This document shows, piece after piece, positions 1-8,612 of a stretch of 17,077 nucleotides of DNA (the first letter of the stretch is position 1; each line of letters opens with the position of its first letter). This DNA is from Alphaproteobacteria bacterium. GTDB taxonomy: Bacteria > Pseudomonadota > Alphaproteobacteria > Rhizobiales > Beijerinckiaceae. Position numbers and translations under genes: made by a program. The stretch covers positions 1-17,077 of the forward strand of contig RFZR01000013.1 in assembly GCA_009920595.1 (NCBI GenBank), read 5' to 3'. The notes beneath the pieces are model-generated. The model made no database searches. It saw only the letters and a list, made by a program, of their open reading frames with translations, and was not told the origin of the DNA.

Positions 1-32
1 ACGCCCAAACCCAGAAATGCTACTTTTGCCAT
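1..32 (-). CDS. NAD-binding beta-hydroxyacid dehydrogenase, N-terminal fragment (3-hydroxyisobutyrate dehydrogenase/GarR-like)
   Basis: Only the first ten codons and part of the eleventh are in the window. They read MAKVAFLGLG followed by the start of a Val or similar codon, from an ATG whose complement is at 30-32. This is the typical opening of the 6-phosphogluconate dehydrogenase-like NAD(P)-binding fold in 3-hydroxyisobutyrate dehydrogenases and tartronate semialdehyde reductases, where GLGxMG follows. The gene is divergent from mrp. Substrate and exact family cannot be decided from so short a piece, and it could also be another Rossmann enzyme. Confidence 0.5.
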   Translation of the reverse strand, partial: MAKVAFLGLG

Positions 33-129
33 GTCGCTCACTCCGATTGGTTCGACCGCTTACGCGTTAGGCGAGCATATGGACCGACAGCGCGGCGCGG
101 GCAAGTGATCTCATTTACGCGGCTCGCGA

Positions 130-158
130 TTGACCCCGCTGGGCAGCGCGCTCATAAA
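130..158 (+). promoter_or_regulatory. Candidate sigma-70 type promoter for mrp
   Basis: TTGACC at 130-135 and CATAAA at 153-158 are separated by 17 bases, giving five of six and four of six matches to the -35 and -10 consensus. The implied start of transcription lies about 20 bases before the mrp start codon. This is a pattern match only. Confidence 0.5.
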
Positions 159-187
159 GCGAACAGAGTTTCGAGGGAGATAAAATC

Positions 188-1285
<1,098 letters not shown>

Positions 1286-1298
1286 AAGGTCGAGATCT

Positions 1299-2510
1299 AT
1301 GGTTGATGTAAACGCACCTGCCTCCGCCGATATTGTGATTGTTGGCGGCGCGGTGATGGGGTCTTCGGTTGCCTATCATCTTGCGAGTAATCCGAATTTT
1401 AAAGGTCGCGTTGTTGTTATTGAAAAAGATCCAACATACACGAAATGCGCGTCTGCGCTTTCTGCTGCATCGATCAGACAGCAATTCTCAACAGAAGTGA
1501 ATATCAAAATTTCACTCTATGGCATTTCGTTTTTGCGCAATATTAGCGAGCATTTGTCGATTGATGGTGAAGCGCCTTCTATTGATTTGCATGAAGGCGG
1601 TTATCTTTATCTTGAAACAACACCAGGTGCGCCGGTTCTTACAAACACGCATCAATTACAAACCGCGCTTGGTGCCGATATTGTTCTTTATGATCAAAGC
1701 GCCCTGAAACAAAAATTTCCATGGCTTTATGCGGATGATGTTGTTGCTGCTTCGTGGGGCCGAACCGGGGAAGGCTGGTTTGACGGCTGGGGCTTGATGC
1801 AGGCTTTTCGCAAAAAAGCGCGTCATCTCGGCGTCACCTTTATTGACGGTGAAGTCGTTCAGATCGAACGCAGCGGAGCCCGCATTGAGGCGGTCATCTT
1901 GAAAGATGGATCACGCATTGCCTGCGGTGCGGTTTTGAATGCTGCGGGGGCTTCGGGTGGTCGCGCGCTTGCAGCGCTTGCCGGTCTTGATATTCCCGTT
2001 CATGCGAAGAAGCGTTGTGTGTTTTCATTTCATTGCAAAGGCGATGTGACGGATGCGCCTTTGCTGATTGATCCGACAGGCACATGGTGCCGCCCTGAAG
2101 GCAAAAGAACAGCTGAGGGTCAGCAATTTATTTGCGGCGGATCGCCGGGCGAAGAAGATCCTGACTCACAAGAATTTGAGGTTGATTGGTCGCTCTTTGA
2201 AGACATCTATTGGCCTTCATTGGCTGCGCGCATTCCTGCCTTTGAACAGATCAAACCGGGTCGCGCTTGGGCGGGTCATTATGATATGTGCGCGCTTGAT
2301 CATAATGCCATCATTGGTCGTGCGATGGGCTATGATAATTTTTATCTTGCCAATGGATTTTCAGGGCATGGTCTTCAGCAAAGCCCCGCGATTGGCCGCG
2401 GCCTTGCCGAACTGCTCATTCACGGTGCGTATCAGACGCTTGATCTCTCTGCGCTTGGCCACGCGCGTGTGGTTGAGAACAAGCCTTTGCATGAAGCCAA
2501 TGTGATTTGA
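1299..2510 (+). CDS. FAD-dependent oxidoreductase, FOXRED1-like (DAO superfamily)
   Basis: This 403-residue protein has the D-amino-acid oxidase/sarcosine oxidase fold. The dinucleotide-binding start is DIVIVGGAVMGSSVAYHLA at 11-29, with Ala at the middle Gly of GxGxxG, as is common in this subfamily, and Glu42 ends the second strand. What I recall of human FOXRED1 matches along the whole length: EKDPTYT near 42-48, SIRQQFS, FLRNI, FPW, GEGWFDGW, WAGHYD, the NGFSGHGLQQSP block at 352-363, and a QTLDLS...ENK...NVI tail. FOXRED1 is a mitochondrial complex I assembly factor; the bacterial enzyme's substrate is not known to me. It follows mrp by 13 bases, with AAAAGG upstream of its ATG. It converges on the sugar kinase gene with only 5 bases between stop codons. 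A generic amine oxidase role cannot be excluded. Confidence 0.85.
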   Translation: MVDVNAPASADIVIVGGAVMGSSVAYHLASNPNFKGRVVVIEKDPTYTKCASALSAASIRQQFSTEVNIKISLYGISFLRNISEHLSIDGEAPSIDLHEGGYLYLETTPGAPVLTNTHQLQTALGADIVLYDQSALKQKFPWLYADDVVAASWGRTGEGWFDGWGLMQAFRKKARHLGVTFIDGEVVQIERSGARIEAVILKDGSRIACGAVLNAAGASGGRALAALAGLDIPVHAKKRCVFSFHCKGDVTDAPLLIDPTGTWCRPEGKRTAEGQQFICGGSPGEEDPDSQEFEVDWSLFEDIYWPSLAARIPAFEQIKPGRAWAGHYDMCALDHNAIIGRAMGYDNFYLANGFSGHGLQQSPAIGRGLAELLIHGAYQTLDLSALGHARVVENKPLHEANVI

Positions 2511-2515
2511 GCGAT

Positions 2516-3433
2516 TTACCGCTCTAAATCTTTGAGCCGTGGCGGGTTAGAGCCTTTTTGCTTGCATGTAAATGCCGCCGCGCGCACAGCGAAAGACAAC
2601 CATTTCGCGATCGCGCTCTGTGTCCACGCAACGGGCGTCGCGCCAAGCGCGCCATCGCGCTCCATTGCAAAAAGCAAAGCTGACATGAGACTGTCACCAG
2701 CGCCGACTGTATCTCCAATGGTGATTGCAGGTGCGGGGACAATCAAATGATCTTTTGCGGTGAACGCTTCCGCACCTTTGCCGCCGCGCGTCAAGATGAC
2801 GAGCTTTGGACCAAGCGCAAGCCAATTTAGAATCGACTCATGCGGTGCATGATCCGGATAAAGCCATTCAAGATCTTCTTCGCTCGCCTTTACTATATCG
2901 GCAAGCGCAACACGCGCCTCAACATCGATGCGCGTTTTACCGCGATCAGGCGTGATCATCGGGCGGATATTGGGATCATAACTTGTTGTTCGTTTGCCGC
3001 GTGCGGCTGCAAACGCATCGAGAACGCTATGCGCCATAGGGCCGAGAATGGCTGCGATTGATCCGGCATGAATATGCGCAAGATCATCAGACCAAGGGAG
3101 TGGAAGCGGTGCGGGCTCATCAAAAGCGGTACCGCTCAGCGTAAAAACATAACGCGGCCCGCTTTCTTTTGTGCCTTCTTCAACAAGCGCTGTGGGGCTT
3201 GGTTTGTTGACGATGGCCACACAGGACAGATCAACGCCATCGGCTTCAAGCGCGGCTTTGAAACGTTGACCATCGGCATCATGTGAAAGCGATGTCGCAA
3301 TGCTCACTTTGGCGCCGAGACGACCCAACCCGATGGCAACATTATAGGGCGAACCACCGAGTACAGCCTCGCGCCCGTTTGGTCCGGGCACGAGGTCGAT
3401 CAGCGTTTCACCAATAACAAGAAGTTTCGTCAC
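2516..3433 (-). CDS. PfkB-family carbohydrate kinase (fructokinase-like)
   Basis: This 305-residue ribokinase/PfkB family kinase transfers phosphate from ATP to a sugar or sugar derivative in the cytoplasm. The N-terminal sugar-site region includes GGSPYNVAIGLGRLG at 26-40. The ATP/anion-hole signature DTVGAGDS is at 241-248, with Asp247 as the expected catalytic base. Length is normal for fructokinases. The start is GTG (complement at 3431-3433), six bases downstream of the aldehyde dehydrogenase stop, and no strong ribosome binding site is visible, so it is probably translated by coupling. Its place in a sugar-acid operon would also suit a 2-keto-3-deoxy-sugar-acid kinase, but the sequence resembles fructokinases more than KdgK. 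The substrate is undecided. Confidence 0.8.
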   Translation of the reverse strand: MTKLLVIGETLIDLVPGPNGREAVLGGSPYNVAIGLGRLGAKVSIATSLSHDADGQRFKAALEADGVDLSCVAIVNKPSPTALVEEGTKESGPRYVFTLSGTAFDEPAPLPLPWSDDLAHIHAGSIAAILGPMAHSVLDAFAAARGKRTTSYDPNIRPMITPDRGKTRIDVEARVALADIVKASEEDLEWLYPDHAPHESILNWLALGPKLVILTRGGKGAEAFTAKDHLIVPAPAITIGDTVGAGDSLMSALLFAMERDGALGATPVAWTQSAIAKWLSFAVRAAAFTCKQKGSNPPRLKDLER

Positions 3434-3439
3434 AACCGA

Positions 3440-4841
3440 TCAACCAGCGAATGTGTAAGCCGTTTTCACCGTGGTGTAGAATTCTTTCGCATAAGCGCCT
3501 TGCTCACGTGGACCGTAGCTCGAGCCTTTGCGACCGCCGAAGGGCACATGATAATCAACGCCTGCGGTTGGTAAGTTAACCATCACCATACCGGCTTCCG
3601 AATTGCGCTTGAAATGCGTGGCGTATTTGAGGCTTGATGTGCAGATGCCGGCCGAGAGACCAAATTCCGTATCATTGGAAATTGCCAGCGCGTCGTCGTA
3701 GTTTTTCGCACGAATGACAACGCCCACGGGACCAAAGATTTCTTCACGCGCAACACGCATCGTGTTCGTGACATTGGTGAAGAGTGCAGGCTGCATATAA
3801 AAGCCCGGTGTTTCACGATTCAAGAGTTCACCACCCCAATGCAAAGTTGCACCTTCGCCCTTACCAATATCGACATAAGAGAGATCCTGATCAAGCTGGC
3901 TTTGATCAACAACCGGTCCGATATGCGTGCCTGCTTTCAAAGCGTTATCGACAACAAGACCCTGCATGCGTTCGGTGAGGGCTTTGACGAAAGCGTCATG
4001 AATGCCCTCGGTCACGATCAAACGTGACGACGCCGTACAGCGTTGGCCGGTCGAGAAGAACGCGCCATTCACCGCGCATTCAACCGCCGTCTTCAAATCC
4101 GCATCATCAAGAACAACGAGCGGGTTCTTTCCACCCATCTCAAGTTGCACCTTCTTCATCGGCGATGAAGAAATTGCAGCGGCCGCAACTTTGCGACCTG
4201 TGTTCACTGAGCCTGTAAATGTGATCGCGTTTACATCCTTATGATCAAGAATGATTTGCCCCACTTCAGAACCGCGTCCCATCACAAGATTTAAAACGCC
4301 CTTCGGCAATCCGGCGCGATGCAGAATATCAACAAGCGCCCATGCCGAACCTGGAACAAGGTCAGCAGGCTTGAAGACAATTGTATTGCCATGCGTGAGC
4401 GCAGGCGCAATTTTCCATGCGGGAATGGCAATCGGAAAATTCCACGGTGTGATCATACCAACAACGCCAACCGCTTCACGCGTCACATCAACGCCAACAC
4501 CCAGCAAAAAAGGCAAAGATCTGTCCGGCGCGGGTAGCTTCACCAATCCCTTCAGGAAGCGTCTTGCCTTCTTCGCGCGAGAGCAATTTTCCAAGCTCAT
4601 CCTTACGCGCCAAAATTTCATCCGATGCCTTTTTCAAAATCTCGTAACGCTCTTGCGGCGTTGTACGCGACCATGCGGGGAAGGCGGCTTTCGCTGCTGC
4701 AATCGCGTGTTCGGCCTGTGCCTTTGACGCACGCGCATATTCGCCGACAACATCATTCGTGTCCGAAGGGTTGATGTTCTTTGTGACGCTTGCGCCGTCG
4801 ACCCATTCGCCCGCGATGAGATTTTTGAAATGCTCGGTCAT
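3440..4841 (-). pseudogene. Aldehyde dehydrogenase (probable 2-oxoglutarate semialdehyde dehydrogenase, YcbD-like), disrupted by a frameshifting deletion
   Basis: Two reading frames together make one aldehyde dehydrogenase. The N-terminal part runs from ATG (complement 4839-4841; TAAGGAC ribosome binding site at 4848-4854) to about 4500, ending in-family with RAGQIFAFFAG and then running out of frame to a stop at 4488. From about 4500 the other frame continues with GVGVDVTREAVGVVGMITPW to the stop at 3440. Family members have roughly 15 more residues between these points, so a segment of length 2 mod 3 is probably missing. The C-terminal part keeps the active-site Asn of TPWNFPIAIPAWK, the Glu of QLEMGGKNP and the nucleophile Cys of FSTGQRCTASSR. 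Without the lesion the protein would be about 480 residues, normal for the family. The YcbD-like type oxidises 2-oxoglutarate semialdehyde to 2-oxoglutarate, which fits the XylX-like neighbour. As written it cannot make a full enzyme; a sequencing or assembly error is possible. Confidence 0.85.
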
Positions 4842-4905
4842 GATGATGTCCTTACGCGATAAAAAATTTGGAAAATCCGATAGCAGATTTTTTGTTACTG
4901 AACAG

Positions 4906-6084
4906 CTAGATCAATCCGCGCTTGGCGAGATTGCGCATGAGATGTGATGTGCCGAAGGTCCAGGGCGCGCAATCGGCGGTCGAACGCATGCGATTGATGA
5001 TCGCGCCGAGCTTCGGCGAGGAGACGGTGACGATATCCCCCGTTTTGTGTGTAAAGCCTTTCCCGGGCGCATCGCGATCTTTAATCGGCGCATACATTGT
5101 GCCTGTGTAAAGCACGGCACCGTCCGGATATTGGTGATGGCTATTGAGCATCTGTCCGGCGAGGTCCGCAAGGTCGCGGCTGATTTTCGTGAGTGAGGAC
5201 GAGCCTTCAAGCGAGAAGCCCTCAGGCCCGTCGACTCGGACGGTAACCACCGCATGGCGGAGATCGTCGAGCGAGAAACTATGATCGAAAAAACGCATGA
5301 AGGGGCCGGTGACGGCCGAGGCGTTGTTGTCTTTGGCTTTACCGAGCAGCAACGCAGAGCGGCCTTCAACATCACGTAAATTCACGTCATTGCCGAGCAT
5401 GCCGCCGATGATTTTTCCCGTTGAGGCGACGATGATGACCACTTCCGGTTCGGGGTTCGACCAGTTCGAAATCGGGTGCACCCCCGCATCCGCGCCCGTG
5501 CCGACAGCGGCCATGGGCGGTGCTTTCGTGAAGATCTCAGCGTCAGGGCCAATGCCAACTTCAAGATATTGGCTCCAGGCTCCTTGAGCGACGAGAACCT
5601 CTTTGAGCTTCATCGCATCGGGGGAGCCAGCCCGGAGTTTTGAGAGATCATCGCCGATTAGCGCGGTGATTTCGGTCCGGAGCTTTGCCGCCGCCTGATA
5701 ATCACCCCGCGCCTTCTCCTCGATCACGCGTTCGAGCATTGAAACCGCAAAAGTTACGCCCGCTGCTTTGATGGCTTGCAAATCGTTCGGCGCGATCAGC
5801 CAAGGCTTTGAGGGGTCACGCCCATCAGGCGGCGTATTGGCCAAAAGCTCCTCAAGCGGCCCGAGATTTTCGCCATGGGCGACGCGTAAAGCGGCGGCAG
5901 GGTCGGCCGTTTCGCACAGGTCGCGCATGGTCGGGTAATGGGCCGAGATATCGATTACACCTTCCGGCCGGATCGCGACGACCGAGGGGCCTTCAAGCGA
6001 TGGTCTCCATACGCGTCCAGCCAAAGCGCCGGTAAATCCATCCTCTGGCAAGGTCGAGGCTGCGGATAAAGTAAGCGCAGGCAT
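4906..6084 (-). CDS. 2-keto-3-deoxy-pentonate dehydratase, XylX-like (fumarylacetoacetate hydrolase superfamily)
   Basis: This 392-residue protein strongly resembles what I recall of Caulobacter XylX, which dehydrates 2-keto-3-deoxy-D-xylonate to 2-oxoglutarate semialdehyde. Shared blocks are AAGVTFAVSMLERVIEE near 107-123, WSQYLEVGIGPDAEIFTK at 170-187, NPEPEVV at 210-216, GNDVNLRDVEGRSALLLGKA at 231-250, then ISRD, HQYPDG, GTMYAPIKDRDAPG and PKLG towards the C-terminus. Glu212, Glu214 and Asp233 are the expected divalent-metal ligands. The ATG with complement at 6082-6084 is chosen because AGGGGAG at 6093-6099 precedes it and homology starts there. The open frame continues to 6270, but that extension lacks homology. 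It is the first gene of a minus-strand operon with the aldehyde dehydrogenase and kinase. Its substrate may be a pentonate derivative other than xylonate. Confidence 0.87.
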   Translation of the reverse strand: MPALTLSAASTLPEDGFTGALAGRVWRPSLEGPSVVAIRPEGVIDISAHYPTMRDLCETADPAAALRVAHGENLGPLEELLANTPPDGRDPSKPWLIAPNDLQAIKAAGVTFAVSMLERVIEEKARGDYQAAAKLRTEITALIGDDLSKLRAGSPDAMKLKEVLVAQGAWSQYLEVGIGPDAEIFTKAPPMAAVGTGADAGVHPISNWSNPEPEVVIIVASTGKIIGGMLGNDVNLRDVEGRSALLLGKAKDNNASAVTGPFMRFFDHSFSLDDLRHAVVTVRVDGPEGFSLEGSSSLTKISRDLADLAGQMLNSHHQYPDGAVLYTGTMYAPIKDRDAPGKGFTHKTGDIVTVSSPKLGAIINRMRSTADCAPWTFGTSHLMRNLAKRGLI

Positions 6085-6186
6085 AGCGGAAACTCCCCTG
6101 AATTTTGGTCTTCTGCCCCGAAGCATTGCGGCGCTTTGGGTCACGATGCAAGCGGGGAGCGGGTCAATCTTCCGAATAGGCACTAT

Positions 6187-6205
6187 GCGTGATGAGGGGT
6201 CACGC
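6187..6205. promoter_or_regulatory. Candidate operator: GCGTGA-N7-TCACGC inverted repeat
   Basis: Perfect 6-base arms (6187-6192 and 6200-6205) with a 7-base spacer lie between the divergent XylX-like and UxaA-like genes. The geometry suits a dimeric repressor. No regulator gene is in the window. Confidence 0.35.
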
Positions 6206-6241
6206 GCTTCTTGCGATTTTCCCAGCATTCGATCACGATAG

Positions 6242-6263
6242 TGTTTGGCCATTTTACCAAACA
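6242..6263. promoter_or_regulatory. Candidate operator: TGTTTGG-N8-CCAAACA inverted repeat
   Basis: Perfect 7-base arms (6242-6248 and 6257-6263) around an AT-rich 8-base spacer lie 37 bases upstream of the UxaA-like start codon. The size and dyad symmetry resemble operators of LacI or GntR type regulators of sugar-acid genes. The binding protein is unknown. Confidence 0.4.
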
Positions 6264-6300
6264 AGATCAATCCGGCCTTGAATCATTTTCGGAGACCCTC

Positions 6301-7833
6301 ATGAATGCTCCCACCGCGTCATCGCCCCGTTTTGTCCGGTTGAACGCCGCCGACAATGTTGCCGTCGCTGTTGATCCGATCGAACCGGGTTCTGTGATCT
6401 ATGGCGCGACCGCCTCCGTGCGCATTCCGCGTGGACATAAAATGGCGCTTTCGGCCTTGAGCGATGGTCAACCAATTATGAAATTTGGTCAGATCATTGG
6501 CTTTGCGAAAGGCGCGATCAAGCCGGGCGAATGGGTTCACGAACACAATGTCGTGATGCATGATTTCGAGCGCGATTATCGCTTTGCCGAAGATGCAAAG
6601 AATGAAGAGCTACTGCCGAAAAATCTCCAAGCGACCTTTGAAGGCTTCCGTCGCGCCAATGGCCAAGTCGGCACGCGCAATTACATTGCGATTCTCACAT
6701 CGGTGAATTGCTCGGCCTCTGTTGCGCGGTTTATTGCCGAAGATCTGAACCGATCCGGATTGCTTGATCAGTATCCGAACATTGATGGCATCATTCCGCT
6801 TGTTCAAGGTGGTGGCTGCGCCATCGATGTAAAGGGCGAAGGCTATGATGTGTTGAAGCGCACGCAATGGGGGTATGCAACCAATCCGAATGTTGCAGGT
6901 GTGTTGATGGTTGGTTTGGGTTGCGAAGGTTTTCAAATCGGTCGTTGGAAAGAAGCCTATAACATTGTTGAGAGCGATACCTTCCGCACGATGACGATTC
7001 AGGAAACAGGCGGCACGAAAAAAACGGTCGCTGCCGGTGTTGATGCCGTTAAAACCATGTTGCCGATTGCGAATAAAGCAAAACGCGAAACGGTTCCGGC
7101 GTCAGAATTGATGCTTGCTCTTCAATGTGGCGGTTCGGATGGCTATTCAGGCATCACGGCCAATCCTGCTCTTGGTGCCGCGGTTGACGAACTTGTGCGT
7201 CACGGTGGCACTGCAATTCTTTCAGAGACACCTGAGATTTATGGAGCGGAGCATCTTTTGACTCGTCGTGCAGCCACGCGTGCGGTGGGCGAGAAACTCG
7301 TCGACCGCATTAAATGGTGGGAAGATTACACAAGCCGCAACAAGATGGAGATGAACAATAATCCATCGCCCGGCAATAAGCTTGGGGGTTTAACCACCAT
7401 TCTTGAAAAGTCATTGGGTGCGGCGGCAAAGGGCGGCACAACAACCATGACCGGTGTTTATGAATATGCGGAGAAGGTTGATACCAAAGGCTTCGTATTC
7501 ATGGACACGCCCGGCTACGATCCCGTATCAGCAACAGGCCAAGTCGCGGGTGGTGCGAATATCTTGTGTTTCACTACGGGTCGCGGTTCGGCCTATGGCT
7601 GCAAACCCACGCCATCCATCAAGCTTGCCACCAATAGCGAAATCTATCGCAAAATGATTGACGATATGGACATCAATTGCGGTGATATTCTTGATGGCGT
7701 TTCGATTGAAGAGAAGGGCAAAGAGATTTTTGCCAAAGTGCTCGAAGTGGCTTCAGGCACGCGCTCGAAATCCGAAGAGCTTGGTTATGGCGATGCAGAA
7801 TTTGTGCCTTGGACCATCGGCGCAACAATGTGA
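6301..7833 (+). CDS. UxaA-family sugar-acid dehydratase (altronate/galactarate dehydratase-like)
   Basis: This 510-residue protein belongs to the UxaA/GarD family of iron-dependent dehydratases, which remove water from sugar acids to give 2-keto-3-deoxy acids. Residues about 15-85 form the SAF domain, with PRGHKMAL at 43-50 and GEWVHEHN at 76-83. The catalytic part includes NGQVGTRNYIAILTSVNCSA at 120-139, GGGCAID at 170-176, GLGCEGFQI at 205-213, CGGSDGYSGITANP at 276-289 and GRGSAYGCKPTPSIK near 428-441. The ATG at 6301 is chosen because GGAG at 6291-6294 precedes it and homology begins just inside. An upstream in-frame TTG at 6211 lies in the control region. It is transcribed away from the XylX-like operon, which suggests common control. 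Family members act on altronate or galactarate; here a pentonate is also conceivable given the neighbours. Confidence 0.88.
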   Translation: MNAPTASSPRFVRLNAADNVAVAVDPIEPGSVIYGATASVRIPRGHKMALSALSDGQPIMKFGQIIGFAKGAIKPGEWVHEHNVVMHDFERDYRFAEDAKNEELLPKNLQATFEGFRRANGQVGTRNYIAILTSVNCSASVARFIAEDLNRSGLLDQYPNIDGIIPLVQGGGCAIDVKGEGYDVLKRTQWGYATNPNVAGVLMVGLGCEGFQIGRWKEAYNIVESDTFRTMTIQETGGTKKTVAAGVDAVKTMLPIANKAKRETVPASELMLALQCGGSDGYSGITANPALGAAVDELVRHGGTAILSETPEIYGAEHLLTRRAATRAVGEKLVDRIKWWEDYTSRNKMEMNNNPSPGNKLGGLTTILEKSLGAAAKGGTTTMTGVYEYAEKVDTKGFVFMDTPGYDPVSATGQVAGGANILCFTTGRGSAYGCKPTPSIKLATNSEIYRKMIDDMDINCGDILDGVSIEEKGKEIFAKVLEVASGTRSKSEELGYGDAEFVPWTIGATM

Positions 7834-7837
7834 TCGT

Positions 7838-7882
7838 CGCATTTTGTTTCGATGAACCGGTATCCACTTCATCGCAAAATGC
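7838..7882. repeat. 45-bp palindromic dispersed repeat, copy 1
   Basis: This copy is identical over 45 bases to copy 2 at 7899-7943. It is an imperfect palindrome: outer arms GCATTTTG/CAAAATGC, inner arms CGATGAA/TTCATCG, a TT bulge, and loop CCGGTATCCAC. It follows the UxaA-like stop by 4 bases. TTTATA and then eight T residues (7889-7896) follow the hairpin, so it may also terminate plus-strand transcripts. The GGTATCCAC core resembles palindromic elements common in Hyphomicrobiales genomes, from memory and not checked. Confidence 0.8.
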
Positions 7883-7888
7883 TTTATA

Positions 7889-7896
7889 TTTTTTTT
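7889..7896 (+). terminator. Possible intrinsic terminator: T-run after palindromic repeat copy 1
   Basis: Eight consecutive T residues lie seven bases after the 45-bp hairpin that follows the UxaA-like gene. The TTTATA between stem and T-run makes this a less than ideal intrinsic terminator. Confidence 0.45.
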
Positions 7897-7898
7897 GA

Positions 7899-7943
7899 CG
7901 CATTTTGTTTCGATGAACCGGTATCCACTTCATCGCAAAATGC
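7899..7943. repeat. 45-bp palindromic dispersed repeat, copy 2
   Basis: This is the second identical copy, 61 bases after the first, in the same orientation. It ends one base before the stop codon of the convergent DUF1345 gene (complement 7945-7947), so it could fold at the 3' end of that gene's transcript. Confidence 0.8.
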
Positions 7944-7944
7944 G

Positions 7945-8610
7945 TTATCCCATCAAACCGGCTGTGATGTTAATCATGAGTGCAAGGATGGCTGAGTTGT
8001 AGGCGAATGCCGTGATGCAATGAATGACAGTGACGCGTCGCATTTCAGGCGAGACGGTTGATACATCTGCCGTCTGTGCGGCGCAGGCGATGACAAAAGA
8101 ATAATAAAGAAAATCACGGTAATCCGGCTCACGATTTCCAGGAAACAAAAGTCCGCCATGTTCACCCTTGGCATCGGTGTGATAAAAGAGATTGGCGTAA
8201 TGCAACGCAAAGATCATGTGCGTGAAGGCCCATGATAATGCGACGGTTCCTGCGGTGAGCGCGAAGGTCCATACAAAAGGTTGACCAGCAGATTTGCTCG
8301 CGCCGAGTTCAGCGATGATCGCACCAAAGCTGACGATTGTTCCCGTCAGTGTCGCGAAAAGAATGATCCAATCACCTTCGTCGTAAAATGAAGATCGGTT
8401 ACGACAAGATTGCACGTTTGACCAAATCATCAAGCGGCCGGTTGTGAGGATGTAAAACAAGGTGAGCGCATCCCACCCCAAGATTAATCGCGTCAACGGA
8501 CTGAAAGTCGCCGGCAACAACAGGGCAATCAGTAAACCCGCAACTAAGGCCACGAAGAGACGGGCATGGCTTGTAACGAGCCGCGTTAGTCGTGCGGAGG
8601 CCTGAGCCAT
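7945..8610 (-). CDS. DUF1345 family integral membrane protein
   Basis: This 221-residue inner-membrane protein of unknown function has about five or six hydrophobic segments, among them ones near residues 17-36, 40-58, 81-101, 112-135 and a last one near 195-218. Family hallmarks are IFALHYANLFY near 131, GLLFPG near 150, PDYRDFLYYSFVIA just after, MRR and a C-terminal NSAILALMINITAGL. ATG with complement at 8608-8610 is preferred because GAGGAC precedes it at 7-base spacing. A TTG two codons upstream overlaps the ispA stop. It starts 2 bases after ispA and is probably co-transcribed with it. No functional link to isoprenoid synthesis is claimed. Confidence 0.87.
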   Translation of the reverse strand: MAQASARLTRLVTSHARLFVALVAGLLIALLLPATFSPLTRLILGWDALTLFYILTTGRLMIWSNVQSCRNRSSFYDEGDWIILFATLTGTIVSFGAIIAELGASKSAGQPFVWTFALTAGTVALSWAFTHMIFALHYANLFYHTDAKGEHGGLLFPGNREPDYRDFLYYSFVIACAAQTADVSTVSPEMRRVTVIHCITAFAYNSAILALMINITAGLMG

Positions 8611-8612
8611 AA

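Noticed and set aside
4251..4727. 158-residue open frame opposite the broken aldehyde dehydrogenase
   Set aside because: It is antisense to clearly homologous coding sequence and shows no recognisable domain.
4870..4890. AAAATC-N8-GATTTT stem between the XylX-like and aldehyde dehydrogenase genes as a terminator
   Set aside because: The stem is short and AT-only apart from one pair, and in the direction of transcription no T-run follows. The genes probably share a transcript.
6085..6270. N-terminal extension of the XylX-like gene to 6270
   Set aside because: The extra 62 residues have no family resemblance and overlap the divergent control region. The ATG at 6084 has a strong ribosome binding site and matches the homologous start.
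6211..6300. Upstream TTG start for the UxaA-like gene
   Set aside because: It would translate through both the inverted repeat and the control region and has no ribosome binding site. ATG at 6301 has GGAG at good spacing.
7838..7943. CRISPR array from the two identical repeats
   Set aside because: There are only two copies, the 16-base gap between them is T-rich and too short for a spacer, the unit is a long palindrome, and no cas genes are present.
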